From positions 682,001 to 746,000 of the forward strand of contig CM059194.1 of the NCBI GenBank assembly GCA_030323885.1: a DNA stretch of 64,000 bases. The letters are read 5' to 3'. Every line of letters starts with the position of its first letter. Positions within the stretch are counted from its first letter, which is position 1. Below the pieces are notes generated by a model. The model made no database searches. It saw nothing but the letters and a program-made list of their open reading frames with translations, and was not told the DNA's origin. A program made the translations under genes and the position numbers. This document shows positions 47,901-59,900 of the stretch, in pieces. Origin of the DNA: Branchipolynoe longqiensis (lineage: Eukaryota; Annelida; Polychaeta; Phyllodocida; Polynoidae).

Positions 47901-50900
47901 TCCGCCACAAATACTCAGGTTTCCTGTTTTAATCCTATAATGGCAGCAGCGGTTCTGGTTGTGCCTATGCGTTATCGTTTGGACGGGATCCATCGCAAAT
48001 GTGCCGGCTTCTGCGCTTAATGCTATGATGGCAGCAGCCATATTCTACGATCCAGCCAGACCTGAGCATTAATGGCATGCCAGGATCCGCCGCAAATGCG
48101 CAGATCTCCAGGTTTAATGCTATGATGGCAGCAACTGTTCTGGTCATGTGTTATCATTTGGATGGGATCCATCGCAAATGCCCCGGGTTCTGGGCTTAAC
48201 GCTATGATGGCAGCAGCCGTTCCGCAGCGTATGCGCTGGCGGATGGCTCGGGATCGCAGAGCGTGCAGTTTGTCATAAGTGAGTGTTGAAACTGATATGG
48301 TACCATGACCCCAGGTCGTCCTCTGATGCATACACTGTGGAACGGCACATTTGCGATGGATCCCATCCAAACGATAACACATACGCACGACCAGAACGGC
48401 TGCTGCAATCATAGCATTAAACCCAGAAACCTGCGCAATTGCGGTGGATCCCATCAAGCCATTGCTCAGGCCCGGGTGAATCATAGAATGTGCAGTTCAG
48501 TGGGTGGTTGCATAGTTTGATGTTTTGAAATTTCTGTCATTGGGACGATGTCAATGATATACTGATGTATATGTGATGTTGGATATTCGATGCTACTTGG
48601 TCAATTCGATAGATATAAATCAAATTAACCTTTCTACAAAATAATATTTGGTTAAAAACCCTAGTGCCACGGGCATATGGCACCAATCCATTCCCAGAAT
48701 ATTCAGGACCAAACAGAAATACCTACCTACAGCCCTGTCAGGTTCCAGGATTAGTAGGTCATCTCACATCACGTGGTCACCACGAGATGACCATCTGGGT
48801 CATAGCCACAGGACTTTGTGAAAACGTGTCAAAATTATTTTGGGTTCTTTCAGCTCAAATTGCTCCAAAACTAAGCCATTTTTCATCAAAGTTACTCATG
48901 ATATTAGGATATAATGGTAAACCTGAGCTATTTATCTCAAATATAACTAACAAATTCAAATGCCATCTGACCTTGCAACTTTAACTGAATGCCTTCATTG
49001 CCCTTCACAGAGAACCTGGACCAGCTTGGTAACGGTAAGGAGGAGACGCTACAGCACTACCCGCACAACTTGAACCTCAAAGGTACGCACAGCTCTCCCA
49101 CCAGCCCTTGAACGCCTGCTGGTGGGCGGGAACCGGGCACAGATGTGGGACGTAGGGGGTGTGGGACATAGGGGTGTGGGACGTAGGGGTGTGGGACGTA
49201 GGGGTGTGAGACGTAGGGGTGTGGGACGTAGGGGTGTGCAACGTAGGGGTGTGCGACGTAGGGGTGCGGGACATAAGGGTGTGGGATGTAGGGGTGTGGG
49301 ATGTAGGGGACATCGGGGTGTGGGACGTAGGGGTGTGGGCCATAGGTGGTGTGGGACATAGGGGTATGGGACGTAGGGGTGTGGGACATAGGGGTGTGGG
49401 ACAGGGGTATGGGACGTAGGGGTGTGGGACATAGGGGTGTGGGACATAGGGGGTGTGGGACATAGGGGGTGCGGGATGTAGGGGGGTGGGACGGAGGGGT
49501 GTGGGACATAGTGGTGTGGGACGTAGGGGTGTGGGACGTAGGGGTGTGGGACATAGGGGTGTGGGACATATGGGTGTGGGACATAGGGGTGTGGGACATA
49601 GTGGTGTGTGACGTAGGGGTGTGGGACGTAGGGGTGTGGGACGTAGGGGTGTGGGCCGTAGGGGTGTGGGACGTAGGGGTGTGGGATGTAGGGGTGTGGG
49701 ACGTAGGGGTGTGGGATGTAGGGGTGTGGGACATAGGGGTGTGGGACGTAGGGCTGTGAGACGTAGGGGTGTGGGACGTAGGGGTGTGGGACATAGGGGT
49801 GTGGGATGTAGGGGGTGTGGGACGTAGGGGTGTGGGACGTAGGGGTGTGGGATGTAGGGGTGTGGGATGTAGGGGTGTGGGAGGTAGGGGTGTGGGACGT
49901 AGGGGTGTGGGACGTAGGGGTGTGGGACGTAGGGGTGTGGGACGTAGGGGGTGTGGGATGTAGGGGTGTGGGATGTAGGGGTATGGGAGGTAGGGGTGTG
50001 GGACGTAGGGGTGTGAGATGTATGGGTGTGGGAGGTAGGGGTGTGGGAAGTAGGGGTGTGGGACATAGGGGTGCAGGACATAGGGGTGTGGGATGTAGGG
50101 GTGTGAGACGTAGGGGTGTGGGAGGTAGGGGTGTGGGACCTAGGGGTGTGGGACGTTGGGGTGTGGGACGTAGGGGTGCGGCACGTCGGGGTGCGGCACG
50201 TCGGGGTGGGGGTGTGAGCCGTAGGGGTGCGGGACGGGGGTGTGTGGGACGTAGGGGTGTGGGATGTGGGGGTGCGGGACGTGGGGGTACGGGATGTAGG
50301 GGTGTGGTACTCGGGGTGCGGGACGTAGGGCTGTGGGACGTAGCTCTGTGGGACTTAGGGCTGCGGGACGTAGGGGGTGTGGGACATAAGGTGGTGTGGG
50401 ATGTAGGGGTGCGGGACATAGGGGGTGTGGGACGTAGGGGGTGTGGGACGTAGGGGGTGTGGGACGTAGGGGGTGCGGGACGTAAGGGTGCGGGACGTAT
50501 GGGTGTGGGACGTGGGGGTGTGGGACGTGGGGGTACGGGATGTAGGGGTGTGGTACGTAGGGGTGCGGGACGTAGGGCTGTGGGACGTAGGGCTGCGGGA
50601 CTTAGGGCTGCGGGACGTAGGGGGTGTGGGACATAGGTGGTGTGGGATGTAGGGGTGCGGGACATAGGGGGTGTGGGACGTAAGGGGTGTGGGACGTAGG
50701 GGGTGCGGGACGTAAGGGTGCGGGACGTACGGGTGTGGGACGTGGGGGTACGGGATGTAGGGGTGTGGTACGTAGGGGTGTGGGACGTAGGGCTGTGGGA
50801 CGTAGGGCTGCGGGACGTAGGGGGTGTGGGACATAGGTGGTGTGGGATGTATGGGTGCGGGACATAAGGGGTGTGGGACGTAGGGGGTGTGGGACGTAGG

Positions 50901-53900
50901 GGGTGTGGGACGTAAGGGTGCGGGACGTAGTGGTGCGGGACGTGGGGATGCGGGACATAGGGGTGCGGGACGTAGGGGTGCGGGACGTGGGGATGCGGGA
51001 CATAGGGGTGCCGGATGTAGGGGTGCGGGACGTGGGGATGCGGGACATAGGGGTGCCGGGATGTAGGGGTGCGGGACGTGGGGATGTGGGACATAGGGGT
51101 GCGGGACGTAGGGGTGCGGGACGTGGGGATGCGGGACGTAGGGGTGTGGGACGTAGGGTGCGGGACGTAGGGGGGTGGGACGTAGGGGGTGCGGGACGTA
51201 GGGTGTGCGGGACATAGGAGTGCGAGACGTAGGGGTGCGGGACGTAGGGGGTGTGAGACGTAGGGGTGTGGGACGTAGGGGGTGCGGGACATAGGGGGGG
51301 TGGGGCGTAGGGGGGGTGGGGCGTAGGGGGTGCGGGACGTAGGGTGTGCGGGACATAGGGGTGCGAGACGTAGGGGTGCGGGACGTAGGGGGTGTGAGAC
51401 ATAGGGGTGCGGGACGTAGGGGGTGTGAGACGTAGGGGTGTGGGGTGCGGGACGTAGGGGTGCGGGACGTGGGGATGCGGGACGTAGGGGTGTGGGACGT
51501 AGGGGTGCGGGACGTAGGGGGGGTGGGACGTAGGGGGTGCGGGACGTAGGGTGTGCGGGACATAGGGGTGCGGGACGTAGGGGGTGTGAGACGTAGGGGT
51601 GCGGGACGTAGGGGGTGTGAGACGTAGGGGTGTGGGGTGTGGGGTGTGGGACGTAGGGGTGTAGGATCTAGGGGTGTGGGACATAGGGGGTGTGGGACAT
51701 AGGGGTGCAGGACGTAGGTGGTGTGGGACGTAGGGGTGTGGGGTGTGGGACGTAGGGGTGTGGGACGTAGGGCTGTGGGGATGTGGGGTGTGGTACGTAA
51801 GTAAGGGGGGGGGGCGTGAGACATAAGGGGGGGCGTGAGACGTAAGAGGGGGGGCGTGAGACGTAAGGAGGGTGGCGTGAGACGTATGGGGGCGCGTGAG
51901 ACGTAAGGGGGGGCGTGAGACGTAAGGGGGGGCGTGAGACGTAAGGGGGCGCGTGAGACGTAAGGGGGCGCGTGAGACGTAAGGGGGGGGGCGTGAGACG
52001 TAAGGGGGGGGCATGAGACGTAAGGGGGTGCGTGAGACGTAAGGGGGGGCGTGAGATGTAAGGAGCGTGGCGTGAGACGTAAGGGGGGGCGTGAGACGTA
52101 AGGAGGGTGGCGTGAGATGTAAGGGGGGGCGTGAGACGTAAGGAGGGTGGCGTGAGACGATGGGGGGGGCGTGAGACGTAAGGAGGGTGGCGTGAGACAT
52201 AAGGGGGGGCGTGAGACGTAAGGAGGGTGGCATGATACATAGGGGGGCATGAGACGTAAGCAGGGTGGTGTAGGGGGCGTGAGACGTAGGGGGGGGCGTG
52301 AGACGTAAGGGGGGGCATGGCATGAGACGTAAGGGCGGGGCGTGGCTTGAGACATATGGGGGGGCGTGGCGTGAGTCGTAAGGGGGGGCGTGGCATGAGA
52401 TGTAAGGGGGGGCATGGCGTGAGACGTAAGGGGGTGTGTGGCGTGAGACATAAAGGAGGGGCATGGCGTGAGACATAAGGGGGGGCATGGCGTGAGATGT
52501 AGGGGGGGGCATGGTGTAAGATGTAGGGGGGGGCATGGCGTGAGACGTAAGGGGGGGGCATGGCGTGAGACGTAAGGGGGGCGTGGCGTGAGACATAAGG
52601 GGGGCATGGCGTGAGATGTATGGGGGGCGTGGCGTGAGACATAAGGGGGGGCATGGCGTGAGACGTAAGGGGGGGTGGCGTGAGACATAAGGGGGGGCGT
52701 GGCGTGAGACGTAAGGGGGGGCGTGGCATGAGACGTAAGGGGGGCGTGGAGTGAGACGTAAGGGGGGGCATGGCGTGAGACGTAGGGGGGGGCGTGGCGT
52801 GAGACGTAGGGGGGTGGCGTGAGACGTATGGGGGGCGTGGCGTGAGACATAAGGGGGGGCATGGCATGAGACGTAAGGGCGGGGCGTGGCTTGAGACATA
52901 TGGGGGGGCGTGGCGTGAGACATAAGGGTGGGTGTGGCGTGAGACGTAAGGAGGGGCATGGCGTGGGGGCGTGGCATAGGGGGGGGCGTGGCGTGAGACG
53001 TAAGGAGGGGGGTGGCGTTCGACGTATGGGGGGCGTGGCGTGAGACGTAAGGGCGGGGTGTGGCTTGAGACATAAGGGGGGGGCGTGGCGTGAGACGTAA
53101 GGGGGGGGCGTGGCGTGAGATGTAAGGGCGGGCGTGGCGCGAGACGTAAGGGGGGGCATGGCGTGAGACGTAAGGGGGGGCGTGGCATGAGATGTAGGGG
53201 GGGGCGCATTGGGATGTGGCGCATTGGGACACAATGGCCAGGGATGTGGTGTTTAGGCGGACATTGTTCTCAGGGCGTGAAACCTAACCAATAAATCTGT
53301 TAGGTTGCAAAATACCAGCATTGGAGGTTTTCTGTCATAATCTGTCTTGCAAGACATTACTATGTCTTCTACTATGAACAATGATACAATTAGTTGATAT
53401 TCAAGCAGATTTTTGTTACGGATTGCAAGGGTAAATACGGAAATACGTTTTCTCCGCCTTTGTTACGGAAATTGGCGCCTTAGCAATTAGGATTATTGAT
53501 CCTTCTTCATAGATTAGCAATTATACCAAATGTATGCATTGCTGGGAGCTGACCTGTGCACGCTGTGTATTCTTCCGTATGTGTTACGCAATCGAACACT
53601 GAATACAGAAATACACATTTGTTTGTTTGGTTAGGGAATAATTGGTCTCCATTAAAAAAAAAAAGATTGCCGTGTAATATGTTTGGGGTTTTGAAGGGGC
53701 CTTATTATCAAGCATGACAAGTTTGCTTGTGCATATTATGTAATTGTTTATTTATCATTGTAAATGTGTTACTGAAAGTGATTCAAGAATACGGAAAATA
53801 GCTTTGACAATACGGAGAGCTGCAACATCGGGTGCACAGATCTGTTCAAGTATGGCACATTGGGTTTTTTGGCATCCATTGAATTAAGTAAAAATGACAT

Positions 53901-56900
53901 GCCTCCTTATGAAGCATGGACGACTTGCTGCTTATATCCTCATTTATCAGCCCATGTCCTAATCTAATTGGCTTGTGTCCTGAGGCACATGCTGGTGTCC
54001 TGGTCCACCTGCTGGTGTCTTGGTCCACCTACTGGTGTTCTGGTCCACCTACTGGTGTACTGGCTTACCAACCTGTTGGTGTCCTGGTCCACTTGTTGTT
54101 CTGGTCCACCTGGTGGTGTTCTGGTCCACCTGGTGGTGTTCTGGTCCACCTGGTGGTGTTCTGGTCCACCTGGTGGTGTTCTGGTCCACCTACTGGTGTA
54201 CTGGCTCACCCACCTGTTGGTGTCCTGGTCCACTTGTTGTTCTGGTCCACCTGCTGGTGTCCCGGTCCACCTGGCGGTCCCCTGACTTGTGCTTGTCCTT
54301 CAGATCTGTACTACTTCATGGTGTGTCCTGCCTTGTGCTACGAGCTCAACTTCCCCCGGTCCGGCCGCATCCGGAAGCGCTTCCTCATAAAGCGTGCCCT
54401 GGAAATGGTACGTGGCTTCACTGAAGCTGGTTACTCGTGATGCTGACCTTAGGTGTTGCCAGGATGTCAAACTCCAACCACCAACCGGCAACTGGCGGTG
54501 CATGTGCAGGGGTTTATTGTAGTCAGACTCTGTCCCCTGCAGGCTTTCATTGAAAGCGGCTTTTCAAATCATGCTTTTTTTTAAATTCTTTTTTGGGGAG
54601 CATTTCTAAGTGTAGTACAATGTGCCCTTATTGAACTGTTCCCCTTTATTGTATGGGGACTGGTCTCGACGTGTGATTGGCTGAAAGCTGTGTGCTCCTT
54701 GCCTGTTGACCTGTTTAGCACCGCTTCTCGTGACTGGATAATTCAGCACACCTTTCTGTTTAACTCTCATTTCCAAATGCAAATATAGAAGTAAAACCAT
54801 CTTACTGTATGTGCAGATATATGTGTAAGTAAATCAACTATGTTGTATGTGTAGATTATGTATAAGTAAAGCAGCCCTGTGTGTATGTGTAGATATATGT
54901 ATAAGTAAACCAACCCTGTTTGTGTAGATATATGTATAAATAAAACAACCCTATTGTATTTGTGGATATATGTATAAGTAAAACAACCCTGTTGTATGTG
55001 TGGATATATAAGTAAAACAACCCTGTTGTATGCGTAGATATATGTATAAGTAAAACAACCCTGTTGTATGCGTAGATACATAAGTAAAACAACCCTGTTG
55101 TATGCGTAGATACATATGTAAGTAAAACAACCCTGTTGTATGCGTAGATATATGTATAAGTAAAACAACCCTGTTGTATGTGTAGATATAGAAGTAAAAC
55201 AACCCTGTTGTATGTGTAGATATAGAAGTAAAACAACCCTGTTGTATGCGTAGATACATAAGTAAAACAGCCCTGTTGTATGCGTAGATACATATGTAAG
55301 TAAAACAACCCTGTTGTATGCGTAGATAGATATATATCTATGTAACACTGTTAACCTGTGGCTTTCTGCTCGTCCGTGTAGCATTAACCTGTGGCTTCCT
55401 GCCCATTAATGTGGCGTCTTTTCCTCATGGCTTCCTGCTCGTCTGTAACATAACTTGTGGGTTCCTTCTTTGGAACATAGCATCTCGCTTCCTGCCCCTG
55501 ACGATCTCGTCTTGTCCTCCGGGCTTCCTGCTCGTTCTGTAACATTAACCTGTGGCTTCCTGCTCGTAATGTAACATTAACATGTGGCCTCCTGCTCGTT
55601 ATGTAACATTAACCTGTGGCTTCTTGCTCGTTATGTAACTAACATTAACCTGTGGCTTCCTGCTCGTTATGTAGCATTAACCTGTGGCTGCCTGCTCGTT
55701 ATGTAACATTAACCTGTGGCTTCCTGCTCGTTATGTATCATTAACCTGTGGCTTCCTGCTCGTTATATAGCATTAACCCATGGCTTCCTGCTCATTATGT
55801 AACATTATTAACCCTGCTCTTTATGTAACATTAACCTGTGGCTTCTTGCCCCTGACTATGGTGTCTTGTCCTCAGGGCTTCCTGTTAGGCTTGATGCTCA
55901 GTCTCGTGCAGCAGTGGATCGTGCCGACCGTAAACAACGCCATGATCCCCTTTCACAACCTGCACCTGGCCCAGATAGCAGAGCGCCTTCTCAAACTCGC
56001 CGTAAGTCCCCAGCGAAAGGAGCGCAAACTCTTATTTGTGCATTTGGAGTAAAGTAGTAAATGGCCACATGAATATGTAGGCAAAGTGTTTCCTAAGTGA
56101 ACAGGTAACGCATATAATTTCATCGAAGCTGTAGGAATGGTCGCCCACTAATTAAAGTTGGATCCAAATTCGTGGGAATAATAGTGATTCTATTCATGCA
56201 TATGGCTGAACACTGCAGACAAACCATGTCAGAACACAGTTCTGTCACTTCTTACTCTATGAGGTGCCGAACATTGCTTTTTTTTGTGTTCTTAAAATTA
56301 TTGGTTATATAGGTGACAGTCAACTGCTGGTTCTGTCCACTGTCTGTCACTGTTGACCTGACTGTCAGTGTTCACATGTCTGTTAGTGTTGACCTGACTG
56401 TTAGTGTTGACCTGACGGTCCGTGTGTTGACCCTTTCTGTCTGTGTTTTGACCCTTTCTGGCTGTGTTGACCCTGACTGTCTGTGTTGACCATGTCTTGT
56501 CTTTGTTGACCCTATCTTGTCTGTGTTGACCCTGTTTTGCTGTTGACCTGACTGTCTGTGTTGACCCTGACCATCTGTGTTGACCCTGACCGTCTGTGTT
56601 GACCCTGTCTGTCTGTGTTGACCCTGACTGTCTGTGTTGACCATGACTGTCTGTGTTGACCATGACTGTCTGTGTTGACCTTGACTGTCTGTGTTGACCC
56701 TGACTGTCTGTGTTGACCCTGACTGTCTGTGTTGACCCTGATTGTCTGTGTTGACCCTGACTCTCTGTGTTGACCCTGAATGTCTGTTGACCCTGTCTTG
56801 TCTGTGTTGACCCTGACTGCCTGTGTTGACCCTGACTGCCTGTGTTGACCCTGACTGCCTGTGGTGACCCTGACTGTCTGTATTGACCCTGACTGTTGAC

Positions 56901-59900
56901 CCTGACTGTCTGTGTTGACCCTTTCTGTCCTTCTTGACCCTGTCTGTCTGTGTTGACCCTGTCTGTGTTGACCCTGTCTGTCTCTGTTGACTCTCTCTGT
57001 GTTGACCCTGTCTGTGTTGACCCTGTCTGTGTTGACCCTGTCTGTGTTGACCCTGTCTGTGTTGACCATGTATGTCTGTTGACCCTGTCTGTCTGTGTTG
57101 ACCTGGTCTGTCTGTGTTGACCCTGGCTCTCTGCCTGTTGGCCCTGTCTGCCTGTGTTGACCCTGTCTGTCTGTGTTGACACTGTCTGTCTGTGTTGACA
57201 CTGTCTGTCTGTGTTGACCCTGTCTGTCTGTGTTGATCCTGTCTGTCTGTGTTTACCCAGTCTGTCTGTATTTACTCTGTCTGTTTGTGTTGAACCATGA
57301 CTGTCTGTGTTGACTCTGCCTGTCTATGTTGACCCTGTCTGTCTGTGTTGACCCTGTCTGTCTGTGTTGACCATGTCTGTCTGTGTTGACCATGTCTGTC
57401 TGTGTTGACCCTGACTGTCTGTGTTGACCCTAACTGTGATGACCCTGACTGTCTGTGTTGACTCTGACTGTCTGTGTTTACCCTGTCTGTCTCTGTTGAC
57501 CCTGACTGTTTGTGTTGACCCTGACTGTCTGTGTTGACCCTGAATGTCTGTGTTGAACCTGACTGTCTGTGTTGACTCTGACTGTCTGTGTTGACTCTGA
57601 CTGTCTGTGTTGACTCTGACTGTCTGTGTTGGCTCTGACTGTCTGTGTTGACCCTGTCTGTTTGTGTTGACCCTGTCTGTCTGTGTTGATATTGACTGTC
57701 TGTCTTGACCTTCACGCTGTCTGCTTGTGCTTTCAGGTGCCGAACCACCTAATTTGGCTCATCTTTTTCTACTGGTTCTTCCACTCGTGTTTGAACGTGA
57801 TTGCTGAGTTACTCCGCTTCGGTGACCGGGTCTTCTACCGTGACTGGTGGTGAGTTGGCAGTCTCGTGACTCTGTAAAGCAGGCCCGTGGCAAGAGCAGC
57901 AAGTATCGACAACTTATACCCTCCCCTCCCCTCCCCTCCCCCACACCCTCCCCCTCCCCTCCCCTCCCCTCCCCTCCCCGCTCCCCTCCCCGCCCTCCCC
58001 TCCCCCTCCCTCCCCTCCCCTCCCCTCCCCTCCCCTCCCCTCCCCTCCCCTCCCTCCCCTCCCCCTCCCTCCCCCTCCCCTCCCTCCCCTCCCCTCCCGT
58101 CCCCTCCCCTCCCCCCATCCCCCTCCCCTCCTCAGCCATCCCCTCGCTCCCCCCTCCTCAGCCCTCCCTCCCCTCCCCTCCCCTCCCCTCACCTCCCCTC
58201 CCCCCCTCCCCTCCCCATCCTCCTCCGCCGCCCCTCCCCTCCCTCCCCTCCCCTCCCCTCCCCTCCCCACCCCTCCCCTCCCCCCTCCCCTCCCCCACCC
58301 CCCTCCCCCCCCTCCCCCCCTCCCCTCCCCTCCCCTCCCCCTCCCCTCCCCCCCTCCCCTCCCCTCCCCTCCCCTCCCCCCCCTCCCCTCCCCTCCCCCC
58401 CTCCCCTCCCCTCCCCTCCCCTCCCTCCTCCCCCTCTCCCTCCCCCCCCCTCCTCCCCTCCCCCCTCCCCTCCTCCCCTCCCCCTCCCTCCCTCTCCCCT
58501 CCCTCCCCCCCTCCTCCTCCCCCCTCCCCTCCTCTCCCTCCCCCTCCCCCTCCCCCTCCCCTCCCTCCCTCTCCTCCCCTCCCCCTCCCCTCCTCCCCCT
58601 CCCCCTCCCTCCCCCCTCCCCCCCTCCCCCCTCCCTCTCCTCCCCTCCCCTCCCCTCCCCTCCCCCCCCCCTCTCTCCCCTCCTCCTCCCCTCCCCCCTC
58701 CCCCCCTCCCTCCCTCCTCCTCCCCTCCTCCTCCTCCCTCCCCTCCCCCTCCCCCCTCCCTCCTCTCCTCCCCTCCTCCCCTCCCCTCCTCCTCTCCTCC
58801 CCTCCCCTCCCTCCCCTCCCCTCCCCCCCCTCCCCCCTCCCCCCCTCCCTCCCCTCCCTCCCCCCCCCTCCCCTCCCCTCCCTCCCCCCCCCCTCCCCTC
58901 CCCTCCCTCCCCCCCCCTCCCTCCCCTCCCCCGCTCCCCCCTTCCTCCCCTCCCCCCCCTCCTCCCCCTCCCCCCCCCCTCCCCCCTCCCCTCCCCTCCC
59001 CCTCCCCCCCCTCCCCCCCCCTTCCCTCCCCCCCCCCTCCCCCCTCCCCTCCTCCCCTCCCCTCCCCTCCCCCCTCCCCCCCCCTCCCTCCCTCCTCTCC
59101 CTCCCCTCCCCCTCCCTTCCCTCCCTTCCCCCCCCCCTCCCTCCCCCTCCCCTCCTTCTCCCTCTCCCCCCTTCCCTCCCCCCCCCCCACCCCTTCCCCT
59201 CCCCCCCTTCCCCTCCCCCCCCTCCCCCCTCCCCCTCCCCCTCTCCTCCCACCCCCTCCCCTCCCACCCCTTCCCCTCCCACCCCTTCCCCTCCCACCCC
59301 TTCCCCTCCCCGCCCCTCCTCTCTCGTCCCCTCCCCTCCTCTCCTCTCCTCTCCTCTCCTCTCCTCTCCTCTCCTCCCCTCCCTCCCCTTCCCCTCCCTT
59401 TCCCTTCCCATTCCCTTTCCCTTCCCATTCCCTGCCTTCCCTTCCCCTCCCATTCCCTGCCTTCCCTTCCGTTCCCCTGCCTTCCCCTGCCTTCCCTTCC
59501 CGACCTGCATGGATGGCATATTCATGTAGCCCTAACCCGCACATCAATGCCCATACCCCCTTCACTAGACTAAGTATGGCACTGTTTGACATAGTTTCCA
59601 CAATGAGGCTGTGTAACGCCTGTGTATGATGTGCGTGTGTCCATTATCGCTCAATGCTCTGTCTGCAGGAATGCTGAGACGGTGCAGTACTTCTGGCAGA
59701 ACTGGAACATCCCCGTCCACCGCTGGGCGTCCCGGTGAGTACTGCCTGCTTAGTTCAGACGCTTATTCACAATTTACATCTTACCCACTGAATCAAGTAA
59801 GACTAGAGCTGTGTTTCAGGGCACTTCAATTTAATAAACGTCTTAAAAACGTCCTGGAATTTTACACTGAAATGTCCTGGAAAGTCCTGGAATTTGATAT

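Noticed and set aside
49049..53234. Minus-strand ORFs of 747, 959, 876 and 518 codons
   Set aside because: They are read-through of the G-rich 15-24 bp minisatellite in intron 8: monotonous His/Pro/Thr/Ser repeats, open in several frames at once, no start context or domain.
56298..57748. Gln/Thr/Val/Asn-rich minus-strand ORFs ([14 protein letters not shown] type)
   Set aside because: They are read-through of the 21-bp intron 10 minisatellite, antisense to DGAT1.
57847..59629. Long Pro/Ser/Leu (+) and Gly/Glu/Arg (-) ORFs
   Set aside because: They come from the uninterrupted C/T tract of intron 11; no stop codons can arise in such composition.
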